Assembly (NCBI GenBank): GCA_028015205.1
Contig: CM051521.1
Span: 93,472,513-93,536,512 of the forward strand
DNA length: 64,000 nucleotides
Source: Mytilisepta virgata
Taxonomy: Eukaryota; Mollusca; Bivalvia; Mytilida; Mytilidae
Direction of reading: 5' to 3'
A program made the translations under genes and the position numbers. Positions 56,201-59,800 of the stretch are shown piece by piece. The notes below the pieces were generated by a model, which was given only the letters and a program-made list of their open reading frames with translations, was not told the origin of the DNA and searched no databases. The stretch's first letter is position 1. Every line of letters starts with the position of its first letter.

Positions 56201-56867
56201 GAATCTGTTAAAATAATGAAATAAGTATGTAAAACTGCAATTATCTTCTTCGGGAAGGATTCACATTCCAACTGGTTATCAAATAATGGCAGATATTAGG
56301 AAAGAAAATGGCAATAAATTGTCAATCCTTCTTTGTTTATCTTATTTTGTTTGTATTCTAAGGACATTCTATACAGTCGTGAAACTGATCTGTTGTAGCC
56401 TAAAGCAAATTATAAAATCTTATTAGCTCAGTTATTTATATGGGATTTCTGTTGTTTCTAACAAAGACTGATTAATCTTTACTCTATTTTATCTATTGGT
56501 GACGATACATGAAAACAGGGATAAGGAACGTCATGATACAACATTTTAAATATATGACATTAACTTGTTGCCTAATATGCTATAAGCAACTGTTTCCAGT
56601 TTGAAATTACCAAGGTAATACATAAAATCGCACTGCAAAATCATAAACAAGCAAACTATCCAGGGCATAAATCAAATATTCGGTTACAATAACTACCCCG
56701 CAGTGTAAACAGCTGTAAAATGTATACAGTACGTATACTATTTACAATAATTTCAACAAATTGTTTTACTTACATGTTCTTGAAGACCGAAGATGTTTTC
56801 TAACTGTTGCAGGACTTTCTGGTTCTGGGGAAGAGGGTGGTGTCAATGTACTGGCTCCAGAACCCAT
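1156..56867 (-). CDS. PALD1: Paladin homologue, 14 coding exons, 3' half off the left edge
   Basis: Exons with GT/AG borders join without a frame break into 593 codons (intron 1 is phase 1; introns 5 and 7 are phase 2; the others are phase 0). Exon coordinates, listed 5' to 3': 56774-56867, 32303-32460, 19631-19804, 18565-18729, 17732-17895, 17187-17262, 8552-8697, 6975-7086, 6622-6726, 5953-6048, 5445-5579, 2866-2988, 2287-2466 and 1156-1206. The order of landmarks follows vertebrate paladin as I remember it: MG start, VAP..I..NCREEF, APNFR, LREEPVLF, VSEEVY, a CX5R loop at residues 297-303, LERY..LI.FNAYL, SFSQWMQ, then NFRR..IYGMAQP opening the second repeat. Paladin is a cytosolic protein with two tyrosine/dual-specificity phosphatase-like domains, studied in vertebrates in insulin, Toll-like and VEGF receptor signalling; catalytic activity is disputed and a phosphoinositide substrate has been proposed. 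Human paladin has about 856 residues, so roughly 260 are missing to the left. Confidence 0.93.
1650..1900 (+). repeat. Degenerate interspersed repeat fragment (mussel-type)
   Basis: The stretch with AAACCGGTTTAAACCC near 1686 followed by a GTACCAAGTCAG segment and a TTTGTGTTTTG-rich tail resembles a very common mussel repeat that I recall as AAACCGGTTTAAACCCGCCG plus a GTCCTAAGTCAGG segment. It carries no coding potential that I recognise and lies in intron 13. The identification is from memory. Confidence 0.4.
2095..2260 (+). repeat. Interspersed repeat copy (CTTGAGCACAACTGGTGAGT type)
   Basis: This segment aligns by eye with 48770-48875: both have GCATTTGA, CTCTT.AAAGTTT, GG.TATT.TTTT.GCTT, then TTGA..CCTTGA..ACAACTG. 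Its 3' part (ACTGGTGAGTACTAAATCGACAAAATGCGCATCAAAA) also aligns with 22348-22390. Three diverged copies are therefore present in this window. They look like the 3' end of a common bivalve retroposon. Confidence 0.5.
2287..2466 (-). CDS. PALD1: PALD1 coding exon 13
   Basis: 180 bp, residues 517-576, phase 0, acceptor TTCAG, donor GTGTGT. It contains LVLINLRNDCSVECDGTTYS and then IRDC, corresponding to VVWVSLREEAVLECDGHTYSLR. The usual LREE is LRND here, which also marks it as the second-repeat version. Confidence 0.94.
2866..2988 (-). CDS. PALD1: PALD1 coding exon 12
   Basis: 123 bp, residues 476-516, phase 0, acceptor CCTAG, donor GTGAGT. Encodes LDVLSTQPDVMVSNFRR and FPIYGMAQPARD. These match DALSTVREMDVANFRR and MPIYGTAQP, the opening of the second paladin repeat, and echo NFRK and WASGQPT in exon 3. 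Confidence 0.95.
3347..3530 (+). repeat. Poly-G-bearing interspersed repeat, first copy
   Basis: Contains AGGGAACAACCATTTAAC at 3363-3380, then fifteen consecutive G (3387-3401), TTATGGTTTTT, and an A run of 22 at 3466-3487. A second copy in inverted orientation lies at 5160-5330. The G run could form a quadruplex; on its own it is best seen as the hypervariable part of this repeat. Confidence 0.6.
3721..4615 (-). mobile_element. Tandem-repeat element A family member, reversed
   Basis: On the minus strand it starts AAACTAGAGGCTTAGAGGCC, continues with TGTATCGCTCACCTGGCA, and ends ACGCCAAGTGATGAC then GGCCAGGTGAGCTAAAA at 3737-3721. Internal units contain repeated GGCCATGTTTG, TTCATTTGGGCC and related phrases. 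Both ends carry GCTCACCTGGC in inverted orientation, so the element has short subterminal inverted repeats. About 0.9 kb, in intron 11. Confidence 0.72.
4491..4886. repeat. 149-bp tandem duplication across an element end
   Basis: TCCTACAAGGCTT recurs at 4491, 4640 and 4789, exactly 149 bp apart. The unit holds CACTTCATAATGATAGGG, GACTTCTCTCTTTGAGG, the element end GCCAGGTGAGCGATACAGG, and then about 25 bp that lie outside the element. The third copy lacks an internal block of about 45 bp. Because units are nearly identical, the duplication is recent compared with the element. Confidence 0.85.
5160..5330 (-). repeat. Poly-G-bearing interspersed repeat, second copy (inverted)
   Basis: Read on the minus strand it has CTTAGGGAACAACCATTTAA, CATCAAGGGGG, then TTATGGTTTTTT and T/A-rich sequence ending in CAGAAAGTTTTTTAG. 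It pairs in inverted orientation with 3347-3530. The G run here is only five bases. Both copies lie in intron 11, so the pair could fold back in the nascent transcript. Confidence 0.55.
5445..5579 (-). CDS. PALD1: PALD1 coding exon 11
   Basis: 135 bp, residues 431-475, phase 0, acceptor GTTGCAG, donor GTGAGA. Contains LSFSQWMQRQPGIMRI, equivalent to ALSFSRWLCAHPELYRL in human paladin, then a linker ending GQHYL. A frame stays open past the donor to 5382, but the donor is good and the next exon joins in phase with matching content. Confidence 0.92.
5953..6048 (-). CDS. PALD1: PALD1 coding exon 10
   Basis: 96 bp, residues 399-430, phase 0, acceptor TTTTTCAG, donor GTAATT. Contains LLERYVFLICFNAYL, which matches the SLERYFYLILFNYYL signature found after each phosphatase-like domain of paladin. 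Confidence 0.94.
6135..6245 (+). repeat. Interspersed repeat, copy 1 of 2
   Basis: TTCACACTGCTAGTGCTTTAG, TTTCTGTGCTGTCC and TAGTTTATTATATG align by eye with 44393-44470 (TTCACATTGCTATTGTTTTAG, TTTCTGTGATGTC, TAGTTTATTATATGG). It lies in intron 9 between exon 9 and exon 10. It resembles a tail that I associate with mussel retroelements. Confidence 0.45.
6622..6726 (-). CDS. PALD1: PALD1 coding exon 9
   Basis: 105 bp, residues 364-398, phase 0 at both ends, acceptor TTATAG, donor GTAAGT. Encodes VDLLIDQCSDHCHIRNDIYK, matching the EEVDRAITACAELHDLKEVV helix of paladin. Confidence 0.9.
6975..7086 (-). CDS. PALD1: PALD1 coding exon 8
   Basis: 112 bp; the first base completes codon 326, then residues 327-363. 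A Lys/Asn-rich linker is followed by GEYYSVRKLIKIIPNG, which corresponds to the EQFQVIQSFLRMVPQGR helix after the P-loop in paladin. Donor GTATGT. Confidence 0.92.
7120..8214 (+). mobile_element. Tandem-repeat element A family member
   Basis: Starts AAACTAGAGGCTCCAGGAGC, a terminal hairpin, and ends GGCCCAGGTGAGCTAATAAAA at 8195-8214. Between them are about six degenerate units of roughly 155-170 bp that share TTCGGC, GGCGGCCATCTT, TCTGAAAGAGGACCACC, AAGGACCATTGCTGCCAAG and AAGATCTTTAAGTAAAT with element 1-894. It fills most of intron 7, between exons 8 and 7. No open reading frame of its own is convincing. Confidence 0.75.
8552..8697 (-). CDS. PALD1: PALD1 coding exon 7 with CX5R phosphatase loop
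   Basis: 146 bp, residues 278-325 plus two bases of codon 326, acceptor TGCAG, donor GTAAGT. It encodes MLFTCSSGQERSTLG: Cys297, five residues, Arg303, Ser304, the P-loop signature of cysteine-dependent phosphatases. As I recall, human domain 1 reads CQMGVGRT, so the Cys and Arg are kept while the middle differs. It is separated from exon 6 by 8.5 kb of transposon-rich intron. Confidence 0.94.
9538..10114. mobile_element. TA-flanked MITE (mariner-like ends)
   Basis: Left end 9538-9571 and right end 10081-10114 are inverted copies that agree at about 31 of 34 positions; both begin CTGTCTGGACACCTCAGTTC. TA lies immediately outside each end (9536-9537 and 10115-10116), the target duplication of Tc1/mariner elements. 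The 577-bp interior is AT-rich and has only a 66-residue frame that matches no transposase I know. So it is a non-autonomous element in intron 6. Confidence 0.78.
10117..12425. other. Intron 6 sequence without recognisable features
   Basis: AT-rich sequence with scattered A/T runs. I found no convincing exon, inverted repeat or known element on either strand. Confidence 0.5.
13855..15377 (-). mobile_element. Complete Tc1-type DNA transposon
   Basis: The ends at 13855-13881 and 15351-15377 are perfect 27-bp inverted repeats beginning TACTCTCTCAAAAAAG. Each is flanked by TA (13853-13854, 15378-15379). Removing the 1523 bp and one TA restores GAGATATTTGTGAAAAACTG, which is found uninterrupted at 15701-15720 in a sister unit of the host repeat; this proves the insertion point. 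Perfect ends and an open transposase frame indicate a recent arrival and possibly a mobile copy. Confidence 0.95.
14041..15048 (-). CDS. Tc1-family DDE transposase, intact
   Basis: A 335-residue uninterrupted frame starting at ATG 15048. The N-terminal 110 residues form paired helix-turn-helix DNA-binding domains (AVTYNVHRSTISRLWGRY, then RRISAQTVRNRLRSHGLRAR) with a GRPR hook at 56-59. The catalytic DDE domain has Asp149 in VWFSDESRF, Asp237 in QHDNARPHTA and Glu272 in SPDLNPIEHLWD; Asp237 and Glu272 are separated by 34 residues, the DD34E spacing of Tc1 transposases. The length is usual for the family. It would bind the 27-bp ends and catalyse cut-and-paste transposition into TA. It is encoded on the same strand as PALD1, inside intron 6. 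High GC compared with its surroundings suggests recent arrival. Confidence 0.96.
   Translation of the reverse strand: MPRLDAATRNIAIGRLEAGESQNAVAVTYNVHRSTISRLWGRYLQLGTTTDRPRSGRPRVTTRAQDRYIRLFHLRNRTIAATETAVNVPGLRRISAQTVRNRLRSHGLRARRPYFGATLRRQHRRARVRWCTTVRAWNLQNWRRVWFSDESRFQLEKRDGRIRVYRRRNERFAQNCVVERDNFGGGSVMMWAAISYARNTQLIHIQGNLNAVRYRDEILRPHLLPVIDIRREIFQHDNARPHTARVTVDFLEQQNVNVIRWPSRSPDLNPIEHLWDEVDRRVRQRQPPPQNLQQLQQALQFEWQRIPRVRTQRLIQSMPRRVGAVLQANGGHTRY
16200..17186. other. Intron 6 sequence near exon 6, no clear feature
   Basis: AT-rich, with no recognisable exon or repeat structure on either strand apart from short homopolymer runs. Confidence 0.45.
17187..17262 (-). CDS. PALD1: PALD1 coding exon 6
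   Basis: 76 bp; the first base completes codon 252, then residues 253-277. Encodes FKRLCFPLDAVPTDEDID and following residues, the counterpart of the YHRLPLPEQGSP..LDAF stretch that precedes the phosphatase loop. This is where tyrosine phosphatases carry the WPD-type general acid; an Asp is present in PLDAVP but its role is not established. Confidence 0.93.
17732..17895 (-). CDS. PALD1: PALD1 coding exon 5
   Basis: 164 bp, residues 198-251 plus two bases of codon 252, acceptor TTTCAG, donor GTCAGT. It begins VIDLAILNDKNKFFFYGD and contains LLVSEEVYSRHML, matching the LHVTEEVYKRPLF segment of vertebrate paladin. Confidence 0.94.
17970..18190. repeat. Cluster of GATATC/TATAAGATATCTTATA palindromes
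   Basis: In about 220 bp there are many partly palindromic words: AAGATATCT, TATACGATATCTCG, ATCTTATAAAATATCTTAT, TATAAGATATCTTATA at 18130-18145, and TACGAGATATAT. They look like a decayed tandem array of a short self-complementary unit. It lies in intron 4 between exons 5 and 4. Confidence 0.5.
18565..18729 (-). CDS. PALD1: PALD1 coding exon 4
   Basis: 165 bp, residues 143-197, phase 0 at both ends, donor GTACGG. It encodes NLREEPVLFID followed by YTIRDKDCL and an acidic helix ending RVRKE. The LREEPVL and Y..RDK motifs are hallmarks of paladin repeats; an equivalent LRND..VE and Y.IRDC pair recurs in exon 13, as expected for the internal duplication. Confidence 0.95.
19144..19215. repeat. 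AT-rich simple repeat
   Basis: Tandem copies of an AATAAATAAATT word, about 12 bp long, repeated four to five times, followed by AATAAAATAAAA. Low-complexity sequence in intron 3. Confidence 0.8.
19631..19804 (-). CDS. PALD1: PALD1 coding exon 3
   Basis: 174 bp, residues 85-142, phase 0 at both ends, acceptor TTTTAG and donor GTAAGC. It starts GKYFIVKDV and contains RAPNFRK and WASGQPT. These correspond to YFLVRDV, GAPNFR and FGMGQP of vertebrate paladin and form the start of the first phosphatase-like domain. Confidence 0.94.
19805..24149. other. Intron 2, left part: mostly featureless
   Basis: AT-rich sequence. The only pieces recognised are a short GT run near 20361-20372, an A-rich tract at 21709-21745, and a fragment at 22345-22395 that matches the 3' part of the repeat at 2095-2260. 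No exon or structured element was found. Confidence 0.45.
22325..22395 (+). repeat. Fragment of the interspersed repeat also at 2095
   Basis: TTTTACTGGCGAGTCTTAAT and TTGACAAAATAAGCATCAAAAC parallel ACTGGTGAGTACTAAATCGAC and ATGCGCATCAAAAT at 2214-2248. Short and diverged. Confidence 0.4.
24155..25040 (+). repeat. 378-bp satellite-like array, locus 1
   Basis: The unit start CCAAAGATACTAATATTAG (or a close variant) recurs at 24161, 24555 and 24937, giving units of 394 and 382 bp and a partial third that stops at 25038. Each unit contains CTGTATACGACGCATTTCAAG, CTCTCATCAGCAGCATTAAAA, ATCTACCATGTGCAATACAAG, the palindrome GTCAGACAAGTCTGAC (24449-24464) and CCTCGGGGACCTAGG. Same family as 30301, 54624 and 61485. 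The units here are more diverged from one another than at 54624. Confidence 0.9.
25041..25790. other. Intron 2 segment without clear features
   Basis: AT-rich, with small frames that show no family signature. GTGACGTCATG-like and GACGCGCC words near 25585-25615 are isolated. Confidence 0.4.
25825..25975 (+). repeat. Interspersed repeat fragment (mussel-type)
   Basis: GAAAACGGGGAATGTGTCAAAG followed by ACAGCCCGACCAAAGAGGAG and GGCTACGAATGGGTCTTCAACG resembles a very abundant mussel repeat that I recall as GGGGAATGTGTCAAAGAGAC with AACCCGACCA and a TGGGTCTTCAATG segment. It overlaps the end of a 105-residue frame, which is probably fortuitous. The identification is from memory. Confidence 0.5.
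25976..27419. other. Intron 2 segment without clear features
   Basis: AT-rich sequence with a short TA run near 26908-26919 and no recognisable exon, inverted repeat or transposon part. Confidence 0.4.
27420..28053 (-). pseudogene. Retroelement remnant: reverse transcriptase C-terminal part and tail
   Basis: On the minus strand 28053-27690 reads as the C-terminal part of a reverse-transcriptase protein: ASYVDLHLEI, then LYDKRDDFDFPIVNFPF, ISQLIRYSRAC and LKSSLLKFYGRHHDLV, ending at a stop at 27690. I recognise this tract from uncharacterised reverse-transcriptase proteins common in mollusc and cnidarian genomes; their exact class I cannot name. The following 27665-27420 (RKQRLLTISERLSLHPVFGG, then a hydrophobic stretch) matches the 3' tail of the same elements. 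The 5' part is missing, so it is a truncated insertion, in the same orientation as PALD1, in intron 2. Confidence 0.7.
28055..28950. other. Intron 2 segment without clear features
   Basis: The frame at 28372-28638 is hydrophobic and T-rich but has no family signature. Nothing else was recognised. Confidence 0.4.
28959..29215 (+). pseudogene. Retroelement 3' tail fragment, plus orientation
   Basis: The frame GAGTAYPSGAPGFTPGFYRS followed by a Cys/Leu/Phe-rich hydrophobic stretch resembles the tail that follows the reverse transcriptase in the element family seen at 27420-28053 (there: HPVFGG plus a similar hydrophobic stretch). It ends in a T run of twelve or more. Orientation is opposite to that copy, so it is a second, independent insertion. 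Confidence 0.5.
29357..30235 (+). pseudogene. LINE ORF2 C-terminus and 3' end, frameshifted
   Basis: A 136-residue frame contains KLENYLLLVRNFKQRRILTR, then FRVYKLRVESARYQG, then CIRCTSNETEDEKHF. This is the conserved end of molluscan non-LTR ORF2 proteins, downstream of the reverse transcriptase, including the Cys-x2-Cys..His knuckle. The frame stops at 29767; the coding content continues in other frames as KFILERENVF and KDKLIWLMTTENLEVL, then LSEYIKNMKCKWL, so there is at least one frameshift and one stop. The 3' end has the typical CATGCCCCTTGTGGGCCCTT segment near 30187 and a GGTGAATAC tail. 5' truncated and dead. Confidence 0.72.
30301..30926 (+). repeat. 378-bp satellite-like array, locus 2
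   Basis: Units start at 30301 and 30679 (378 bp apart); the second stops at about 30925 after GGAATTTTGCTA. The content is the same as locus 1, including GTCTGACGACTGGGTTGGCG and ATCTACCATGTGCAATACAAG. It begins 65 bp after the end of the LINE remnant. Confidence 0.9.
30927..32302. other. Intron 2, right end: no clear feature
   Basis: AT-rich. The overlapping plus and minus frames at 31786-32068 have no family signature. Confidence 0.45.
32303..32460 (-). CDS. PALD1: PALD1 coding exon 2
   Basis: 158 bp; completes split codon 32 and encodes residues 33-84, ending at a GTAGGT donor. NEVAPIIIHNCREEF and the GRIAENMPEHPL stretch match the VAPVV/NCKEEF and GRLSDNTPEHYL region just before the first phosphatase-like domain of paladin. 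It is separated by 24.3 kb from the first coding exon and 12.5 kb from the next. Confidence 0.92.
32461..33765. other. Intron 1, left end: no clear feature
   Basis: AT-rich sequence with no recognisable exon, transposon or structured repeat. Confidence 0.45.
33766..33990. mobile_element. Possible small inverted-repeat element
   Basis: ATTTATCACATATTTT at 33766-33781 is repeated in inverted form (AAAATATGTGATAAAT) at 33975-33990, 16 of 16 matching. The interior near 33840-33950 is much richer in GC than its surroundings (CTCTCGTGAGC, GACGTCACTTCCGCCC, GTCGGGTCATG). This could be a short non-autonomous transposon. It abuts the hairpin at 33989-34127, so the two may be one unit. Confidence 0.45.
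33989..34127. mobile_element. Hairpin MITE
   Basis: Arms 33989-34031 and 34085-34127 are 43 bp long and match at about 39-40 positions; the outer part is ATAGATTAATACATGG. The inner loop holds a second pair, GATATCG (34041-34047) and CGATATC (34073-34079). TTAA occurs symmetrically inside both outer arms. The whole 139-bp segment could fold into one long hairpin. Confidence 0.7.
34128..38724. other. Intron 1 segment without clear features
   Basis: AT-rich. An A run at 34688-34705 and several small frames are present but none shows a family signature or good exon borders with coding content. Confidence 0.4.
38734..39223. mobile_element. Mutator-like MITE with 9-bp target duplication
   Basis: Inverted ends of about 100 bp (38734-38835 and 39122-39223) are roughly 80-85% identical by eye; both begin CATCRYCGGAAACCCACGG and share CGACCGTGGG and ATTCATTTTTTC. 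The nine bases ATATAGAAT flank both sides directly (38725-38733 and 39224-39232). A 9-bp duplication with long inverted ends is the signature of Mutator-like elements. The 490-bp element has no transposase frame. The interior has two copies of a CTCCAAARTGGAG palindrome (near 39039 and 39072) and two CACGTG words (38966, 39000). Confidence 0.82.
39233..44198. other. Intron 1 segment, few features
   Basis: Between 43090 and 43370 two degenerate direct repeats about 180-186 bp apart can be seen (TTGGAAGCAAA at 43091 and 43278; GGGGTTGGATGGT near 43171 and 43353). Frames at 40127-40387, 41782-42003 and 42065-42337 have no recognisable domain. Nothing else was found. Confidence 0.4.
44199..44258. 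repeat. (TA)n microsatellite
   Basis: About 29 uninterrupted AT dinucleotides. The run is encoded as Ile-Tyr repeats in an overlapping frame, which is an artefact. Confidence 0.95.
44390..44470 (+). repeat. Interspersed repeat, copy 2 of 2
   Basis: Aligns by eye with 6137-6215 over about 75 bp. It is followed by a TTTGGCGTTTGTTTG segment typical of the tails I associate with mussel retroelements. Confidence 0.45.
44575..44688. mobile_element. Hairpin MITE-like element
   Basis: Outer arms GACTTTTAAT (44575-44584) and ATTAAAAGTC (44679-44688) match perfectly. Inside, two 30-base arms centred on CCTGGTAGAAYAATATC (44609-44624, and its complement near 44639-44654) match at about 25 of 30 positions. 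Total 114 bp. It lies only 43 bp from the hAT-like element. Confidence 0.65.
44732..45507. mobile_element. hAT-like relic with 6-bp target duplication
   Basis: The 14-bp ends CAGACCTGTTTACC (44732-44745) and GGTAAACAGGTCTG (45494-45507) are perfect inverted repeats. TAGTCC flanks both directly (44726-44731 and 45508-45513). A 6-bp duplication with CAG-starting ends suggests a hAT-type element. Just inside both ends are repeated GTAGTTT words. The interior contains AGCGGCGCAACGCGCCGC and GGGGGTCTGGGGGCATGCCC, plus a truncated frame described separately. 776 bp. Confidence 0.72.
45085..45246 (-). pseudogene. Truncated N-terminus of a hAT-associated BED-like zinc finger protein
   Basis: 54 codons from ATG at 45246: MPKRKNNVVEG, then FRQEYAEMWKCFDSS, then YVHCKLYQSDFS and a stop. 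The pattern resembles N-termini of hAT-type transposases and their host derivatives in invertebrates, where CxLCxSDFSI begins a BED-like finger. Here the second Cys is Tyr and translation stops directly after SDFS, so it is non-functional. It lies within the inverted repeats of the surrounding element, which fits. Confidence 0.5.
45514..48759. other. Intron 1 segment without clear features
   Basis: AT-rich. Frames such as 46172-46375 and 46809-47069 have no recognised domain and no convincing splice borders. Confidence 0.4.
48760..48885 (+). repeat. Interspersed repeat copy (same family as 2095)
   Basis: TTTGGCATTTGATTTTGCTC, then TTCAAAGTTTCGGGTATTG and GAGGCCTTGACTACAACTG align with 2143-2216. 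The copy ends before the ACTGGTGAGT part. Confidence 0.5.
48886..51441. other. Intron 1 segment without clear features
   Basis: AT-rich. A small inverted pair CCCTTG/CAAGGG occurs at 50247-50272. No exon or transposon was recognised. Confidence 0.4.
51442..51562. repeat. 46-bp-arm inverted repeat (hairpin)
   Basis: 51442-51487 and 51517-51562 are inverted copies with a single mismatch in 46, separated by a 29-base loop. The outer part is TTTGTACAATATTG and the inner part CTTTGGCTTT. High identity indicates recent origin. It lies inside a 97-residue plus-strand frame, whose end is therefore made of hairpin sequence. Confidence 0.85.
51712..52030. repeat. Cluster of ACAAAATTGA/TCAATTTTGT palindromic words
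   Basis: About a dozen near-copies of ACAAAATTGAMTTTTGT and halves of it occur in 320 bp, for example CACAAAATTGACTTTTGTGA at 51742-51761 and again near 51760. TTTGCATACAAAA (51718-51730) and TTTTGTATGCAAA (51832-51844) form a longer inverted pair. Each word is self-complementary, so the cluster could extrude cruciforms. It lies just left of the pogo remnant. Confidence 0.6.
52837..54159 (+). pseudogene. Broken pogo/Tigger-type DDE transposase
   Basis: The frame from 52837 starts with a psq-type helix-turn-helix (YRHYSSNQLTNAYLAFKAGG, then LRGAARQYGVTVHTLRDR), followed by the second DNA-binding part LKEMANLGYGYTRSEVVDIA. After a frameshift near 53190 come WYQGFMSRWEND and VKPRALEYK, then a stop. 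A further open part at 53365-53550 has FNVDEKGIQ (first catalytic Asp) and stops at KS. The part at 53550-53870 has LLLLDGHRSN (second Asp) and LPAHTSHFLQPMDVGCYGPF (third Asp), and a shifted piece at about 53945-54068 has YAFRRTGIFPLNRTAIN. All DDD motifs survive, but at least two frameshifts and several stops make it inactive. It lies antisense to PALD1 in intron 1. Inverted ends were not found. Confidence 0.85.
54160..54623. other. Spacer between pogo remnant and satellite array
   Basis: AT-rich. A minus frame at 54406-54669 has no family signature. It may include the pogo 3' end but no matching inverted end was found on the left. Confidence 0.35.
54624..55624 (-). repeat. 378-bp satellite-like array, locus 3, reversed
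   Basis: TAATAGAAATACTAAGGG recurs at 54631, 55009 and 55387, exactly 378 bp apart twice, giving 2.6 units. By eye the two complete units are identical, much closer than at the other loci, so this array was amplified or homogenised recently. Read on the minus strand the array starts at the same unit position as the others (AAATAACAATCCAAAG at 55622-55607). Confidence 0.95.
55625..56773. other. Intron 1, right end: no clear feature
   Basis: AT-rich sequence up to the donor of the first coding exon. No structured element was found. Confidence 0.45.
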
Positions 56868-56874
56868 CACAGCA
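56774..56874 (-). CDS. PALD1: PALD1 first coding exon with start codon
   Basis: The exon opens after a pyrimidine-rich 3' splice site (TTTTTTCAG), has seven untranslated bases, then ATG at 56867. It encodes 31 residues plus one base and ends at a GTAAGT donor. The protein starts MGSGAS, which fits the MGxxxS/T rule for N-myristoylation and resembles the MGTTAS start of human paladin. The rest is rich in Pro, Ser, Glu and basic residues, so probably disordered. The upstream splice site implies at least one non-coding 5' exon further right; I could not place it. Confidence 0.85.
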
Positions 56875-59800
56875 CTGAAAAAATTAATTCATTATCATAT
56901 ACAATACATTGTAGTTTATGATACCATACTGTGTACTTAACGTGTATTTCTATTGTTTGTAGTAACGAACAGTGCTGAAATATTTTATACTTTGGTACAG
57001 TTATTTTTTTCGAAAATAAATTTCGATTCACATCTGTGTTTTTACAGTATTGGTCTTTCATTGTCGGTTTGCATTTTGCTATGATTTATTAGGTTTTTTT
57101 ATTTTTCTTTCTACATTTTTGTAGGTATTTTTTCTTTTTACTGTTTTTAAAATTCTTAGTTACATGTACACGTTGTAATACCTAGCTTTTCGGTTTCAGG
57201 AAAAATAAATGTTACATTGATGTTATTTGCCACACTAAACTGACATGTACAAGGTGTATACGACAAAATTGCCACATTAAATTGTAGCTAGTTTCAATAT
57301 TTGTTAAGTTAAAACCTTTTACCCAAATATGCTACAAAAACCATTATCACCAGTCTTTGATGTTTGAAACAGTATAAAGGCTATCAAGCAGGAAATTACA
57401 ACAAGAGTTCAATTTGTATGAAAGGAAATATTGGAAAACCTATTATTCTCAACGCAGAATCAATGTTCCATCTGAATATCACTGAATAATGGTGGATCAC
57501 GTTGATGTGAAACAACATTGAGACAGGAAAATGCGTTTTAGAAAATTGAAAAAGAATGGTTTTAACAAATATTACTTAAAAGGCAAATCGATATAAAAGA
57601 AAATTGACTTTTTCATAAAACTGAAAATCTTAATTAGTGTAAAAAAAGTCAAACATCCATTAGTGTAATTATTTTAAATATCTTTATATTCGAAATAACA
57701 TACACTATGACTACTCAGAATTTTTCAATTGGTAAATAAAGTTACTGTACTACGAAAAATATCAGGCCATTGTTAACACTCACTCCAAAGAAAGTTGCAA
57801 GACGAAATCTGGTGCCTCATTTGCTTTCTTTAACCATTTAATTTAAGGATTATTGTCTTATTGACATTTACGACATAATTATATCATTTCATTTCCAAGC
57901 TTAAGCAGGACAACCAAAATAAAAGTTAGTTTTTTGAAAAAGTTAAAATTCATTACTTTTAGAAAAATTGTTATATTTACAACCTTTGAATTTCAAATCT
58001 GTGAAATGTACGTAAAACCGAAACAGTGAAACTGATTGGATCGTAAGGGAGTTACGGTTCTTTGGAAAAGAAGTGCTCTTTGGTAGAACGTTGTACTACA
58101 ACGATAAGTACCGAATGTAAGTGCGATGATGCATTTTTATTTTTCTTGGATCAACGAGCAATTTGTTTCAATAATGTAATTCAAATGTGATTTTTATCCG
58201 AACTACTTTGACTTAAAAATCTATTTTACAGTAGCATTTTTTAGTAAGTAAATGTGCCTTCTTTAAATGTTTCAAAAATATGTCTCATCATCAGATATAA
58301 TATATGCAAGTTATAGCTTAAATTACATGAAATACGATTTTATTAATCAAATCTTTGATAAAAAGCAAGAGAGTCTCTACATGTACCATTATGCAAGTAT
58401 TAGATAAAAAATTCCTTTATATACCTATTTTGGCGAAAGGACAGAGCTTTTATTAACGTTCTTCCAAGCGAAAATCATTAAATTCCTATCGATAATTTTT
58501 ATACCTTTATTTCACTTTTCAAAAGAAATTCACATTTGACATCAGTCTATGTATTGGCATTATAACAAATTAACAATCGTAAACATAATACAGAACTAAA
58601 TCTTTAATATCTAAAAAAAATCTAGTTAAATACTAAAGAAAATCCAATTAGTCAATGTCATTAAGATGATCAGAGTGTGTGCTTACGTGACAAGGTACTT
58701 TTACTTATTTTACTGCTTCATTAAATAATAAAGAATGAGAAGAAAAGAGTGCAAAATAAGAACAAGCGGTATATGGACTACTTTTATTTTAAACTCTATA
58801 GATCATGTACATTTTTTATAACCGTTACGGTTTTTCTTTTCTTATGTTGTACGAATATACATGTACATTTACACGGTGGCCGCCGTTATTTATGGTAGGA
58901 AGTACCTAAATCCGTTAAATTACGGATTTTCATGAAATTTTACATGCAGCTAGAATATTCAAAACTGTATCAAAATATCGAAAAAGTTATATTTAGCTTT
59001 TATATTTCTTCAACAAGGTTGATTTAAAATGCTTAAAATTAAGATCTACATAGATTTCATATAAAAACTGCTGTAAAAAATTCATAATTTCACTTTAAAT
59101 CGTAATTTCTCAAAATGAAATCCATAGAATTTTCTTTAAAAATGATATTTTATTGCTTTCAATCTTTTTGTTAAAAAGATACTAAAATAGTATAAGGTCC
59201 ACAGCTACGTTTTATCAGTGGAAATCATTCAACTATATGCCTGTCTGTTAAAAAATTAAACATATACATTTTACTTCGTCGCGACGCTACGCTTATTTTG
59301 GCTTTTTAAAGTTTTCGCTATGCATATACATGTTGTAGTAATCAATTTAATGAACTGAAAAAAAAAAAAACGCATCTTGTGACCCCTAATAAAATTTGTA
59401 TAAAAATATAAAAAATAAGAGAATTTCAATGGCAATAATATATTGTTAAAAAAAATCTATGGACATAATCTTGAGAAATCATAAATTAAAGTCTAAAGAT
59501 TTTACTTTTTTTCAGTACTATACATTTACACATTCTATCTGGCAAAATTTCAGGAAGTACATGTATTAAAGTGATACACATAATTGTTTAATTTCATGCT
59601 CTAGTTGCATGCAGAATTTTAATAAAAATTATGAAAATAGAACAGTACGTCAGGCATTTTAGGTACGGTTTTAGGTTTAAGTCAACTTCCCAAAATAACT
59701 CTTCCATGTTTGGATATATGGTGGTGTTACATTTGTCTAGAACTGACATCTATATTTAAAACGTATCATCTGATGGTTTGGACAGAAGACATGCAGTTAG

